DNA of 64,000 nucleotides. Origin: Shewanella sp. TC10. Its GTDB lineage: Bacteria > Pseudomonadota > Gammaproteobacteria > Enterobacterales > Shewanellaceae. Each line of letters starts with the position of its first letter. Position 1 is the first letter of the stretch. Made by a program: the position numbers and the translations under genes. Under the pieces are notes generated by a model, which saw only the letters and a list, made by a program, of their open reading frames with translations, did no database searches and was not told the origin of the DNA. The stretch spans positions 89,821 to 153,820 of the forward strand of contig NZ_VKHR01000003.1 in NCBI RefSeq assembly GCF_009663145.1, in the 5' to 3' direction. Positions 35,532 to 44,765 of the stretch are shown one piece after another.

Positions 35532-36551
35532 ATGAAATCGTTTAAAAGTTTAGCGCTGTTAGGTTTAGCTACAGTGACATCTATGGGATCTATTGCTGCC
35601 ACTGCTGCAGATGATCTTACTGTTTACTCTTACCGACAAGCTTTTCTTGTTGAACCGATTTTAGAACAATTCACCAAGGACACAGGCATTAAAGTTAATG
35701 TCGTATTCGCTAAAGATGGTATTGCAGAGCGTATCGCTCGCGAAGGCCGTCTTTCTCCTGCTGATGTCGTGCTTACATCTGACTTTTCTCGTTTAATGGA
35801 ATTGGTTGATAAAGACCTGGTTGTTGATGTTAAAAGCGATACTTTGAATAACAATATTCCTGAGCAATACCGTTCACCAGAAAATGATTGGTACGCATTA
35901 ACTATGCGTGTTCGTAATGTTTACTCATCTAAAGATCGCACTGGTAAACTTGATCTTAACTACGAAGACCTAGCCTCTGAAGAGTATAAAGGTAAAATTT
36001 GTACTCGCAGTTTCAAGCATCCATATAACATTGCGCTAGTGGCATCAATGATTGCTCACCACGGTGAGGCTGAAACCAAAACTTGGCTTGAAGGTGTTAA
36101 AGCTAATTTAGCTCGTAAACCACAAGGTAACGATCGCGCACAAGTTAAAGCGGTTAAAGAAGGCCTATGTGATGTTGCGATTGGTAACAGTTATTACTTT
36201 GGTAAAATGATGACGGATCCTAAGCAAAAGAGCTGGGCTGAAGCCGTATACATTAACTTCCCTAATCAGAAAAACCGTGGTTCTCATATCAATGTGTCAG
36301 GCATGGCACTCGCAAAGTTTGCACCTAGCAAAGATAATGCTATAAAATTGATGGAATTTTTATCATCTGACGTAGCTCAAAAATCTTACGCAGAAGTGAA
36401 CATGGAATATCCTGTTAAAGTGGATGTTGCACCTTCTGAAATGGTAGCTTCTTGGGGAGACTTCAAAGCTGACAGTCTGCCAATCTTTAAGTTAGCTGAA
36501 AATCATCAAGCTGCAGTGAAGCTACTTGATGAAGTAAAATTTGATCTGTAA
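35532..36551 (+). CDS. fbpA: Iron(III) ABC transporter, periplasmic binding protein
   Basis: 339 residues from ATG 35532 (AAGGAG site; the upstream GTG at 35508 lacks one). Signal peptide MKSFKSLALLGLATVTSMGS..., cleavage near ATAAD (about 26). The mature protein opens DDLTVYSYRQAFLVEPIL, typical of the FbpA/FutA/IdiA class. The GNSYYFGKM stretch holds the paired tyrosines that coordinate Fe(III). First gene of a Fur-boxed importer operon, 53 bp before the permease. Confidence 0.9.
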   Translation: MKSFKSLALLGLATVTSMGSIAATAADDLTVYSYRQAFLVEPILEQFTKDTGIKVNVVFAKDGIAERIAREGRLSPADVVLTSDFSRLMELVDKDLVVDVKSDTLNNNIPEQYRSPENDWYALTMRVRNVYSSKDRTGKLDLNYEDLASEEYKGKICTRSFKHPYNIALVASMIAHHGEAETKTWLEGVKANLARKPQGNDRAQVKAVKEGLCDVAIGNSYYFGKMMTDPKQKSWAEAVYINFPNQKNRGSHINVSGMALAKFAPSKDNAIKLMEFLSSDVAQKSYAEVNMEYPVKVDVAPSEMVASWGDFKADSLPIFKLAENHQAAVKLLDEVKFDL

Positions 36552-36604
36552 GGATGCTTTATTTAACCGTGTGCTAAGCACACGGTACTAACTGGAAAGT
36601 ATTT

Positions 36605-38236
36605 ATGATCTTAGGCTTAACCAGAAGCTGGTCGCTCGCTGGTTATGCGATTGCGGTAATATTGATATTGCCGCTTTTTGCACTTTTAGTACAAGCAACT
36701 CTCCCTGACGAAGCTGTTTTTAGTCACCTATTTGATACCGTATTACCTACCTATATCAGCAACAGTTTGTTGTTAATGTTCAAGGTGTGTATCGGCTCCT
36801 TGCTGATTGCGGTGCCAGCCGCTTGGTTGGTGGCTAGGTGTGACTTTCCTGGGCGGCGTTATTTTCAATGGGCATTATTACTGCCATTAGCAATGCCAGC
36901 GTATATCGTCGCATATGTTTACACAGACATGCTTGATTATGCAGGCCCGGTGCAGCGTTTTCTCAGGCAAGCTTTTAGCTGGACCTCTCCGCAAGATTAC
37001 TATTTCCCTGATATCCGTACCTTAACGGGTGCATCAATTATGCTGTCACTGGTGCTTTTCCCTTATATTTACTTATTAGCCCGCACTGCTTTTATGGAAC
37101 AATCTTCAAGCTTATTGCATGCATCTCGCATTATGGGCTGTAGTCCGTGGAAGAGTTTTTGGCGTTTAGGTTTACCCATGGCAAGGCCAGCATTAGCAGT
37201 AGGTATGGCATTAGTGGCAATGGAAACTGCAGCTGATTTTGCAACGGTAAGCTACTTTGCAGTTCCAACATTAACAACCGCAGTATATGACACATGGCTT
37301 GGTTATGGCAGTCTTGCCGCAGCGGCAAAGTTGTCAGCCATTATGCTATTGGTCATATTTGCCATGGTAGGATTTGAGAGATTTGCTCGCCGTAAACAAG
37401 AGCTATTTCAAAAACAATCAAGACTAACTGAGTCTGACCGTTATCATCTTAAAGGTATCAAAGCTTGGCTGTCTTTTGGTTATTGTAGTTTACTAATCGT
37501 GTTGGCTTTTTTGTTGCCATTTGCTGTTCTTGCAGGTTATGCCATCGACTATTTTGATGAAAGCTGGAACAGCCGTTTTTGGCAATACAGTTTCAATAGT
37601 TTATATATTGCAGCCGTAGTGAGCTTCATTTGTGTGGTACTCGCGTTACTGATGATGTTTATTAGGCGAGTCAGTCCGCGTAAAAGTGATATTTTGCCTT
37701 CACGCTTGAGCAGTACAGGTTATGCCATTCCTGGCACAGTATTGGCGATTGGAGTGCTTGTTCCATTAACCTATCTCGATTTTGCCATTAATGACATTTA
37801 CGACTATTTTGATGCTCGGGGGCCAGGGTTATTATTTACTGGCAGTGTATTTGCGTTAATTTTTGCCTTTTGTGTGCGTTTTGTGGCGATTTCGATTGGT
37901 AGTATTGAAAACAGTTATAAACGAATATCACCTTCGTTAGACATGGCCAGTATTACTATGGGGCAAAAGCCCAAGCAACTATTGTGGCGGGTTCATTTAC
38001 CCTTACTTCGTAAAGGTATTTTTGCTGGTGCGTTACTTGTGTTTATTGAAAGTATGAAAGAGCTGCCAGCGGCATTATTACTAAGGCCGATAGGTTTTGA
38101 AAACCTTGCCACTCACGTGTTCCAATTCGTATCTGATGAGCAACTTGAGCATGGGGCACTCGCTGCCATTGTTATTGTGATAGTTGGACTCATCCCGTTG
38201 ATTTACCTTAACCGTTCATTGGAGCAAGAGAGCTAA
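36605..38236 (+). CDS. fbpB: Iron(III) ABC transporter permease
   Basis: 543 residues with about twelve transmembrane helices. It is a fused double permease with two EAA-type loops (ASRIMGCSPWKSFWRLGLP at about 175-193, and DMASITMGQKPKQLLWRVHLP at about 440-460). Both face the cytosol to dock the ATPase. Length fits FbpB-type permeases. Its stop is 2 bp before the ATPase start, so translation is coupled. Confidence 0.92.
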   Translation: MILGLTRSWSLAGYAIAVILILPLFALLVQATLPDEAVFSHLFDTVLPTYISNSLLLMFKVCIGSLLIAVPAAWLVARCDFPGRRYFQWALLLPLAMPAYIVAYVYTDMLDYAGPVQRFLRQAFSWTSPQDYYFPDIRTLTGASIMLSLVLFPYIYLLARTAFMEQSSSLLHASRIMGCSPWKSFWRLGLPMARPALAVGMALVAMETAADFATVSYFAVPTLTTAVYDTWLGYGSLAAAAKLSAIMLLVIFAMVGFERFARRKQELFQKQSRLTESDRYHLKGIKAWLSFGYCSLLIVLAFLLPFAVLAGYAIDYFDESWNSRFWQYSFNSLYIAAVVSFICVVLALLMMFIRRVSPRKSDILPSRLSSTGYAIPGTVLAIGVLVPLTYLDFAINDIYDYFDARGPGLLFTGSVFALIFAFCVRFVAISIGSIENSYKRISPSLDMASITMGQKPKQLLWRVHLPLLRKGIFAGALLVFIESMKELPAALLLRPIGFENLATHVFQFVSDEQLEHGALAAIVIVIVGLIPLIYLNRSLEQES

Positions 38237-38238
38237 TT

Positions 38239-39267
38239 ATGTCCACATTGACCATTCAAAATGTAAAAAGTGACTACCAAGGGCAGGTTATTCTCAAAGG
38301 GCTAAATTTGACTTTAGAGCAAGGTGAAATTGTTGCTCTACTTGGTCCAAGTGGTTGCGGTAAAACTACCTTGCTGCGTGCTATCGCTGGGCTACAAGCC
38401 ATTAGTCAAGGCAGTATTGCAATTAATGGCCAAGCATTGAGTGCTGATAATCTATTTGTTCCCAGTGAAAAACGTGGCATTGGGATGATTTTTCAAGATT
38501 ACGCCTTATTTCCTCATTTAACCGTGAGCGACAATATTTTATTTGGGGTAAAGAATTTAACAGCAAAAGAGCGCAGTGATCGTCTTGATGACATGCTGCA
38601 GCTGGTTAAATTGGAAGGGCTAGGAAAGCGTTATCCCCATGAATTGTCTGGCGGACAACAGCAAAGAGTTTCCATCGCTCGTGCGCTGGCATATCAGCCT
38701 GAATTACTTTTATTAGATGAACCATTTTCTAACATTGACTCGCAAGTACGCAGTGAAATGATGCTTGAGATCAGGCAAATTCTTAAGCAGCGAAATGTCA
38801 GTGCGGTTTTTGTGACCCACAGTAAGGATGAAGCATTTGTGTTCGCTGACAAATTGGCTTTATTTAAAGACGGTGGCATTGTTCAACACGGATTAGCTGA
38901 AGAGTTATATGCAGAGCCGAATGAGCGCTATGTGGCAGAGTTTTTAGGTGAAGGTAATTATTTAACTGTCACCATTAAAAGCCCAACTCAGGTATCGTCT
39001 GTATTAGGGATAATTGAAAGTACGCAACCGGTAAACCGAGTAGCGAATACCCAAGGTGAATTGCTATTAAGGCCGCAACAAATTGATTTGCAACCAGCTG
39101 CCCAAGGACACGGTGAGATCATTGAAAGACGTTTTCTGGGTACAATTTGTCATTATTGGGTTAAAGTAGGCCAACAAACGCTCGAAGTTAGAAGTCAATT
39201 AACAACGCTGACGTTAGGTCAGAAGGTCAATTTATCAATATCGGCGCACCCTTTAGTGATATTTTAG
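38239..39267 (+). CDS. fbpC: Iron(III) ABC transporter ATP-binding protein
   Basis: 342 residues. Walker A GPSGCGKTT (about 36-44), Q-loop QDYALFPH, signature LSGGQQQRVSIARAL, Walker B LLLLDEPFSNID, and switch His in VTHSKDEAF. A C-terminal TOBE-like regulatory domain (about 240-342) follows, as in FbpC. Completes the fbpABC set. Confidence 0.92.
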   Translation: MSTLTIQNVKSDYQGQVILKGLNLTLEQGEIVALLGPSGCGKTTLLRAIAGLQAISQGSIAINGQALSADNLFVPSEKRGIGMIFQDYALFPHLTVSDNILFGVKNLTAKERSDRLDDMLQLVKLEGLGKRYPHELSGGQQQRVSIARALAYQPELLLLDEPFSNIDSQVRSEMMLEIRQILKQRNVSAVFVTHSKDEAFVFADKLALFKDGGIVQHGLAEELYAEPNERYVAEFLGEGNYLTVTIKSPTQVSSVLGIIESTQPVNRVANTQGELLLRPQQIDLQPAAQGHGEIIERRFLGTICHYWVKVGQQTLEVRSQLTTLTLGQKVNLSISAHPLVIF

Positions 39268-39375
39268 TGACCTAAGTCTAAATTGATTAATTATTGCATA
39301 GAGCATAAGGAATAAATTGCTCAACTACCTTACAATATTAGCATCTTATTATTGTCAAAGGTGGTTGATTCCAAC

Positions 39376-40314
39376 ATGGAAACACAGAATATGCCTCGCG
39401 AACAGTTAGGAGTTTGTGCTGAAGGAAATTTGCATAGCGTCTACTTGATGTTTAATGCCAATGATGGTGTAGAAACCCAGCTGCGTCCTTGTTTAGCTAA
39501 CGTTGCTCAATATATTTATGAGTTATCAGATCAATATGCTGACAGTGCCTTCAATGGCTTTGTTGCAATAGGTGCCAATTACTGGGACACCATTTACGGT
39601 GAGCAGCGTCCAGCTCAATTACGCCCTTTCCCTGCCATGCAAGAAGGTAATCGAGATGCGCCAGCAATTGAATATGATTTATTTATGCATATTCGCTGCG
39701 ATCGTTACGACATCCTGCATTTAGTTGCTAATGAAATTAGCCAAATGTTTGAAGGTTTGGTTGAACTCATCGAGGAAGAACGTGGTTTCCGTTTTATGGA
39801 TAGCCGCGACTTAACAGGCTTCGTGGATGGCACTGAAAATCCAAAAGGACGTAGTCGTCAAGAAGTCGCACTAGTGGCTGATGAAGATGCTGCTTTCAAA
39901 GGCGGAAGTTATGTACATGTGCAAAAGTACGCGCATAACTTAAGCAAGTGGAATCGTCTACCTCAGAAGAAACAAGAAGATATTATCGGCCGTACTAAGC
40001 AAGATGATATCGAATATGCGTCTGAAGATAAGCCGCTAACAAGCCATATTAAGCGTGTTAATTTAAAGGATGCTGACGGTAATTCGATGGAGATATTGCG
40101 TCAAAGCATGCCGTTTGGTTCGCTAAGAGAGCAAGGGTTAATGTTTATCTCAACTTGTAGCAAACCGACGCATTTTGAAGAGATGCTACGTAGTATGGTT
40201 TATGGCGATGGTCACGGAAACCATGACCACTTAATGCAGTTTACTAAGGCATTAACCGGTTCTTCATTTTTTGCTCCTTCACTCGATTTTTTAGCTCAAT
40301 TCGCTAACGACTAA
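39376..40314 (+). CDS. DyP-type haem peroxidase (YfeX-like)
   Basis: 312 residues from ATG 39376 (METQNMPREQLGVCAEG, the usual start); a TTG at 39352 would add eight. Family GXXDG motif in TGFVDGTENPKG, with catalytic Asp at about residue 152. Distal Arg and the proximal haem His are expected in the C-terminal half (HIKRVNLKDADG region). Cytosolic class B/P enzyme. It sits 108 bp after the Fur-controlled iron importer, so an iron or haem connection is plausible but unproven. Confidence 0.9.
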   Translation: METQNMPREQLGVCAEGNLHSVYLMFNANDGVETQLRPCLANVAQYIYELSDQYADSAFNGFVAIGANYWDTIYGEQRPAQLRPFPAMQEGNRDAPAIEYDLFMHIRCDRYDILHLVANEISQMFEGLVELIEEERGFRFMDSRDLTGFVDGTENPKGRSRQEVALVADEDAAFKGGSYVHVQKYAHNLSKWNRLPQKKQEDIIGRTKQDDIEYASEDKPLTSHIKRVNLKDADGNSMEILRQSMPFGSLREQGLMFISTCSKPTHFEEMLRSMVYGDGHGNHDHLMQFTKALTGSSFFAPSLDFLAQFAND

Positions 40315-40342
40315 CCTTAGTGAATTGTTAAAAAATAGGCAC

Positions 40343-40373
40343 AAAAAAAGCAATGCTAAGGCATTGCTTTTTT
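40343..40373. terminator. Bidirectional terminator
   Basis: AAGCAATGC-TAAG-GCATTGCTT stem flanked by A7 and T7, between the convergent DyP and argR genes. Confidence 0.92.
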
Positions 40374-40406
40374 ATTGGGCTTTAGCTCTGAGATGACCTG
40401 AGTAAA

Positions 40407-40877
40407 TTACTCACTATAGTTAAATAGTGACTTAACCGTTTCAAGTGTATCGTCAATGGTTTTAATGCTAGATGGACAGATGAAAATCGTGTCATCCCCA
40501 GCAATAGTGCCTAAAATCCCTTCTGGCTTACCTATCGAATCTAATAAACGTGCGATTAACTGAGCAGCACCTGGGCTTGTACGGACAACAATCATTGCTT
40601 GGTTATGATCAACGTCTAGTACTAAGTTTTTTACAGGGCTACCTGCAGTAGGTACACCTAATTCAGCAGGTAAACAATAAACCATTTCTTGTTTAGCATT
40701 TCGGGTACGTACCGCACCGAACTTACTTAACATGCGGGAAACTTTTGACTGGTTGATATTGCCAAAACCTTCAGCTTGCAGCGCATTAACTATCTCGCTT
40801 TGGCTTCCAAAGCGCTCTTCCTTTAGTATCGACTTAAACGTTCTAACGAGTTCATCCTGATTCTTGGTCGCTGGCAT
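40407..40877 (-). CDS. argR: Arginine repressor
   Basis: 156 residues, standard length. The winged helix-turn-helix N-terminus contains [14 protein letters not shown] (about 37-50, the SR motif). The C-terminal hexamerisation/arginine-binding domain contains [18 protein letters not shown], with the GTIAGDD loop. It represses arginine biosynthesis. Divergent from mdh, as in E. coli and Shewanella; ARG-box-like sites lie between them. Confidence 0.95.
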   Translation of the reverse strand: MPATKNQDELVRTFKSILKEERFGSQSEIVNALQAEGFGNINQSKVSRMLSKFGAVRTRNAKQEMVYCLPAELGVPTAGSPVKNLVLDVDHNQAMIVVRTSPGAAQLIARLLDSIGKPEGILGTIAGDDTIFICPSSIKTIDDTLETVKSLFNYSE

Positions 40878-40909
40878 ATTTTTTTCGTCTTATTAGTAAT
40901 TTTTTAAAA

Positions 40910-40998
40910 TGAATACAATTTATTCACAAAACAGGTGTATTTTGAATATATAAACATCACAAGTCAAGAAATAAGCTAAATTGGTGAATAAAAATTCA
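40910..40998. promoter_or_regulatory. ARG-box-like sites between argR and mdh
   Basis: TGAATAAAAATTCA at 40985-40998 is a full match to the ARG-box core (TGAAT-N4-ATTCA). TGAATACAATTTATTCA at 40910-40926 has ARG half-sites spaced 7 bp apart and may be a degenerate pair. Autoregulation of argR is expected. Confidence 0.55.
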
Positions 40999-41125
40999 CT
41001 TTACTGTGTAAATGGTTAAATCAGTGATTATTTATATACATATCATAGAATAAGTAAATTGCTTTACTCCACTAAGGGATAATTGAAATTGTGTCTGTGA
41101 TGCAGTAATGTGACGCCACAAGAAA

Positions 41126-41141
41126 TATGATCTATGTCACA
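41126..41141. promoter_or_regulatory. CRP-like site upstream of mdh
   Basis: TATGA-TCTATG-TCACA: second half perfect, first half one mismatch to TGTGA. It lies 54 bp before the mdh start. Confidence 0.4.
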
Positions 41142-41194
41142 AACTGCGAATCATAAATTTAGAAGTCAACCCTAGAACGTTATTGGAGATAATT

Positions 41195-42130
41195 ATGAAA
41201 GTAGCTGTACTTGGTGCTGCTGGCGGTATTGGCCAGGCCCTAGCTTTACTATTAAAAACTCAACTTCCTGCAGGCTCAAAGTTGTCTCTTTATGACATTG
41301 CTCCTGTTACTCCAGGTGTAGCTGTCGATTTAAGCCACATCCCTACAGACGTTGAAGTTGCTGGTTTCGCTGGTGAAGATCCTACTCCTGCACTTGTTGA
41401 CGCTGATGTTGTTCTAATTTCTGCTGGTGTTGCACGTAAACCAGGTATGGATCGTTCAGATCTATTCAACATCAATGCTGGTATCGTACGTAACCTAATT
41501 GAAAAAGTAGCGGCAACTTGTCCTAAAGCATTAATCGGCGTGATCACTAACCCTGTGAACACAACGGTTGCAATCGCTGCTGAAGTACTTAAAAAAGCAG
41601 GTGTTTACGATAAGAACCGTTTATTCGGTGTGACTACACTGGATGTTATCCGTTCTGAAACCTTTATTGCTGAGCTTAAAGGCTTAAACGTTGCTGACGT
41701 GAACATCAATGTTATCGGTGGCCACAGTGGTGTAACGATTCTTCCACTACTTTCTCAAGTTGAAGGCGTAAGCTTTACTGATGAAGAAGTTGCTGCATTA
41801 ACTACTCGTATCCAAAATGCGGGTACTGAAGTTGTTGAAGCTAAAGCTGGTGGCGGTAGTGCGACACTTTCTATGGGTCAAGCGGCATGTCGTTTCGGTC
41901 TATCTTTAGTTCGTGGCCTTCAAGGTGAAGCGAACGTTGTTGAATGTGCATACGTAGATGGCGGCAGTGAACATGCTGAATTCTTCGCGCAACCAGTTGT
42001 ACTTGGTAAAAACGGCGTAGAAAAAGTATTAGCTTACGGCGAAGTCAGTGCATTTGAAGCAAACGCTCGTGATGCAATGCTTGATACATTAAAAGGCGAT
42101 ATCAACCTAGGTGTTGAATTCGTTAAATAA
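41195..42130 (+). CDS. mdh: Malate dehydrogenase
   Basis: 311 residues from ATG 41195 (GGAG site). [11 protein letters not shown] loop at 7-14, substrate-binding arginines in [15 protein letters not shown] (about 77-91), [14 protein letters not shown], and catalytic His in [11 protein letters not shown]. Same length and closely similar to E. coli Mdh. Oxidises malate to oxaloacetate in the TCA cycle. Monocistronic with a strong terminator. Confidence 0.97.
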   Translation: MKVAVLGAAGGIGQALALLLKTQLPAGSKLSLYDIAPVTPGVAVDLSHIPTDVEVAGFAGEDPTPALVDADVVLISAGVARKPGMDRSDLFNINAGIVRNLIEKVAATCPKALIGVITNPVNTTVAIAAEVLKKAGVYDKNRLFGVTTLDVIRSETFIAELKGLNVADVNINVIGGHSGVTILPLLSQVEGVSFTDEEVAALTTRIQNAGTEVVEAKAGGGSATLSMGQAACRFGLSLVRGLQGEANVVECAYVDGGSEHAEFFAQPVVLGKNGVEKVLAYGEVSAFEANARDAMLDTLKGDINLGVEFVK

Positions 42131-42165
42131 GCCAATAGCTTTTTAAGCCGATAGCTTATTAACTC

Positions 42166-42195
42166 AAAAAGCGAAGCCTAAGGCTTCGCTTTTTT
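42166..42195 (+). terminator. Terminator after mdh
   Basis: AAGCGAAGCCT/AGGCTTCGCTT perfect 11-bp stem with flanking A5 and T6. Confidence 0.92.
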
Positions 42196-42327
42196 GTGTC
42201 TGTAATCTACTGGTTTACACCGTTAACGTATTACTTTGCCCACAAGCTAAGGCTTAACAAGTGAGCCTATTTATCCAGTCGCTCTAAATAGTACCCAGTT
42301 GCTGTACTTACTATTAAGTTGCAGTAC

Positions 42328-43143
42328 TTACCAAGTAATGGTCTTTCCTTGCCAATCGAGAAATTCAGCTTCACTGTCAAAGGTTAGTTGTTGATGAATG
42401 CTGAGCAATTGCTTAGCGACAAATTCAGCACTAAAGAGCTTTCCTTCCGGTACGTTAGCCTGAAAAGGCTTAGATAGTTCAGTGTCAGTAGTGCCAGGAT
42501 GAAAAGCGATGAGCTTGCAGTTTTTTGCTCTGCGGGCATACTCAATAGCACTGGTTTTAATTAACATATTCAACGCGGATTTTGATGCGCGATAGCTGTA
42601 CCAGCCGCCTAAATGATTGTCACTGATACTGCCAACTCTGGCACTCAATATGCTAATGACACATTGCTGTTTCCCCTTAACCAAGTTCACTAAATTTTGC
42701 AGCCATAGCAAAGGCACGATAGCGTTTGAGTTGAATATCGCCTGCATTGATTCTGGGCTAATGTCTTCTAAACGCTTTTCTGGTGCTATGGGGGGCGATT
42801 GTGAGGCTTTGTTGTCTCTATGTATGGTGTGTAGCCTGCCATTACAAATAAACACTTTAGTGATATGGCCTTTAATATCACAAAGAGACTGACAGATGGT
42901 TGCAATGCTTTGCTGTGAGTAATCAGAAGTAATGTGCAAATGATTAAGCTGATTTTTAGCATCATGTTCAATATTATGTTCAATAGCACAGTAAGCCGTA
43001 CTTTGGCTAATCGTGATGATCTGTTTGAGGTTGTCAGTGTGGCAAAGCTGCTGCTTAAGGGCTTTGACAATAGCTTTGGCAATGCCTGAGGAGGCGCCAA
43101 TGATGATAGCGGTTTCAATACTCTTTATGTTTGCAATATCCAT
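42328..43143 (-). CDS. Short-chain dehydrogenase/reductase
   Basis: 271 residues. Rossmann start IIIGASSGIAKAI (about 14-26) and catalytic YRASK (about 189-193) with Ser in SILSARVGSI upstream. Soluble NAD(P)-dependent oxidoreductase; substrate unknown. It lies 3 bp after the DCC-protein stop, so the two are co-transcribed, an arrangement that gives no clear pathway. Confidence 0.85.
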   Translation of the reverse strand: MDIANIKSIETAIIIGASSGIAKAIVKALKQQLCHTDNLKQIITISQSTAYCAIEHNIEHDAKNQLNHLHITSDYSQQSIATICQSLCDIKGHITKVFICNGRLHTIHRDNKASQSPPIAPEKRLEDISPESMQAIFNSNAIVPLLWLQNLVNLVKGKQQCVISILSARVGSISDNHLGGWYSYRASKSALNMLIKTSAIEYARRAKNCKLIAFHPGTTDTELSKPFQANVPEGKLFSAEFVAKQLLSIHQQLTFDSEAEFLDWQGKTITW

Positions 43144-43146
43144 AGA

Positions 43147-43536
43147 CTATTTCAGCTTGCAGCTGCCATCTTCGCAGCGTTGTTGACCCGTGAGTAGGTA
43201 TGATATCTGATAGCGGTTTTTAGCAAATCCACGATAAGCGATGTCGGCAAAGGGTTTGATGCAAGGAAGCCTGAGTAACTGTATCCATTTATGCTTACCA
43301 GTTAAGGCCCAGGCTTTGGCTGTGACATCTAAACCAGTTAACACTTCTCCATCATTGGTTTCACCATGCAGAATGTTGTTAGCGATAGATAGGTCGATAT
43401 GAGGGTACTTTTGTTCAAAGCCTTCTTGGTTTAAATCAGCCAACTCAATCTTGTGTAAACGATCGTACTTTTTAAGTTGGGTCATTTCATTGCTGCATAA
43501 CGGGCAAGCACTATCGTAAAAAATTCGTAACTCCAT
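43147..43536 (-). CDS. DCC family thiol-disulfide oxidoreductase (DUF393)
   Basis: 129 residues from ATG 43536 (GAGGTG site); the longer frame to 43584 is not needed. MELRIFYDSACPLCSNEM carries the family Asp-x-x-Cys-x-x-Cys motif (about 8-14). A thioredoxin-like body follows, ending in the C-terminal CEDGSCKLK. Function of the family is not settled. Confidence 0.85.
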   Translation of the reverse strand: MELRIFYDSACPLCSNEMTQLKKYDRLHKIELADLNQEGFEQKYPHIDLSIANNILHGETNDGEVLTGLDVTAKAWALTGKHKWIQLLRLPCIKPFADIAYRGFAKNRYQISYLLTGQQRCEDGSCKLK

Positions 43537-43678
43537 GGTACACCTCAGCGTTATTGGGTCAGAAAATAATACGCCGAATATCACTAATTAGATCTTTTTT
43601 GTGGACCATCGCACCTGTTTTAAGCTGTGATTGAATGCTAGTATCAAACTTATTGCTCACTTTTTGATGGAAATAAAT

Positions 43679-44764
43679 ATGAAGAAACTCAGCCAGTTTA
43701 CTTCTTTTTTACTCGTATCCTCCGCTGTTATTTCTAGCTCTTTTATTAATACTGCCATTGCAGAAGACGCGAATGGTGCAAATCTTCAAGTGATCCCGCG
43801 GCCTGTAAAAGTGATTCAAGTGGATGTCGGTACTGAATACCGAGAGCGCTTTTTACCGGGTGAAGTGAAAGCATCTGAGAAAGCCGCATTATCATTTAGG
43901 GTGTCAGGTGAAATAGCAGAAATATTAGTTCGTCCTGGCGACTCAGTGGAGCCTGGTGATATTTTAGCGACGTTAGATAGTGACATATACCAGCAACATT
44001 TAGCTGTCGCTCAGGCGCAGTATGAGCTGGCTAAAGTGTTGTTTGAACGTAACGAGTCTCTTGTTGAGCAAGGTGTTGTTTCTCGTAACGATTATGACCA
44101 AGCAAAGAGCGATTACACCATTGCCCAAGCCGCATTGGATAAAGCCAAAACCGATGTTACTTACACTAAACTTAGGGCGCCATATCAAGGCGTCATTTCC
44201 AAGCGTAATAAGCGTGAGTTTGAGTTTGTCCAAGCCCAAGAAGAAGTCATGGGTATTCGCACAGATTCTGCAGCAGACATCAGCTTCCAGTTACCTGAAC
44301 AATTTATTGGCTTTCTGCAAAAAACGGATAAAAATTTACAAGACATTGATAACATCGAAGTCAAATTTGATAGCCGCGATCAATGGTATCCAGCAAGGTT
44401 AAAAGAGTTAAATACTGTTGCCGATCCGACCACCAGTAGTTACACCATTATTCTGACTTTACCTATGCCTAATGAACTTAACGTTCTTCCAGGCATGTCC
44501 GCTCGGGTTAAAGTAAAACTCCCAGCTAGAACAGCTGATGCTCACCCTAAAATACCTGCTGGCGCAGTAATTAAAGAAAACCAACAAGCTTATGTGTTTA
44601 CTTGGTCGCCTGCGGAAAAAAGGATAACCAAAGTGCCTATCACACTTCAGGGAACTAGGATGATGACAGGCCTCAACGATGGAGACTGGCTGGTGGTGGC
44701 AGGGGCTTCAGAACTTGAAGATGGTCAAGCGGCTGTGAAATGGATTAAAGAGCGAGGCTTATAA
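43679..44764 (+). CDS. RND efflux periplasmic adaptor, first
   Basis: About 361 residues from ATG 43679, which begins a clean signal peptide (MKKLSQFTSFLLVSSAV..., cleavage near AIAED at about 31). A lipoyl/hairpin/beta-barrel adaptor layout follows, with FRVSGEIAEILVRPGDSVEPG and SLVEQGVVSRNDYDQAK. No lipobox. It links the inner-membrane pump to an outer-membrane channel. The stop is 1 bp before the second adaptor, so the operon is tightly coupled. Confidence 0.88.
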   Translation: MKKLSQFTSFLLVSSAVISSSFINTAIAEDANGANLQVIPRPVKVIQVDVGTEYRERFLPGEVKASEKAALSFRVSGEIAEILVRPGDSVEPGDILATLDSDIYQQHLAVAQAQYELAKVLFERNESLVEQGVVSRNDYDQAKSDYTIAQAALDKAKTDVTYTKLRAPYQGVISKRNKREFEFVQAQEEVMGIRTDSAADISFQLPEQFIGFLQKTDKNLQDIDNIEVKFDSRDQWYPARLKELNTVADPTTSSYTIILTLPMPNELNVLPGMSARVKVKLPARTADAHPKIPAGAVIKENQQAYVFTWSPAEKRITKVPITLQGTRMMTGLNDGDWLVVAGASELEDGQAAVKWIKERGL

Positions 44765-44765
44765 G

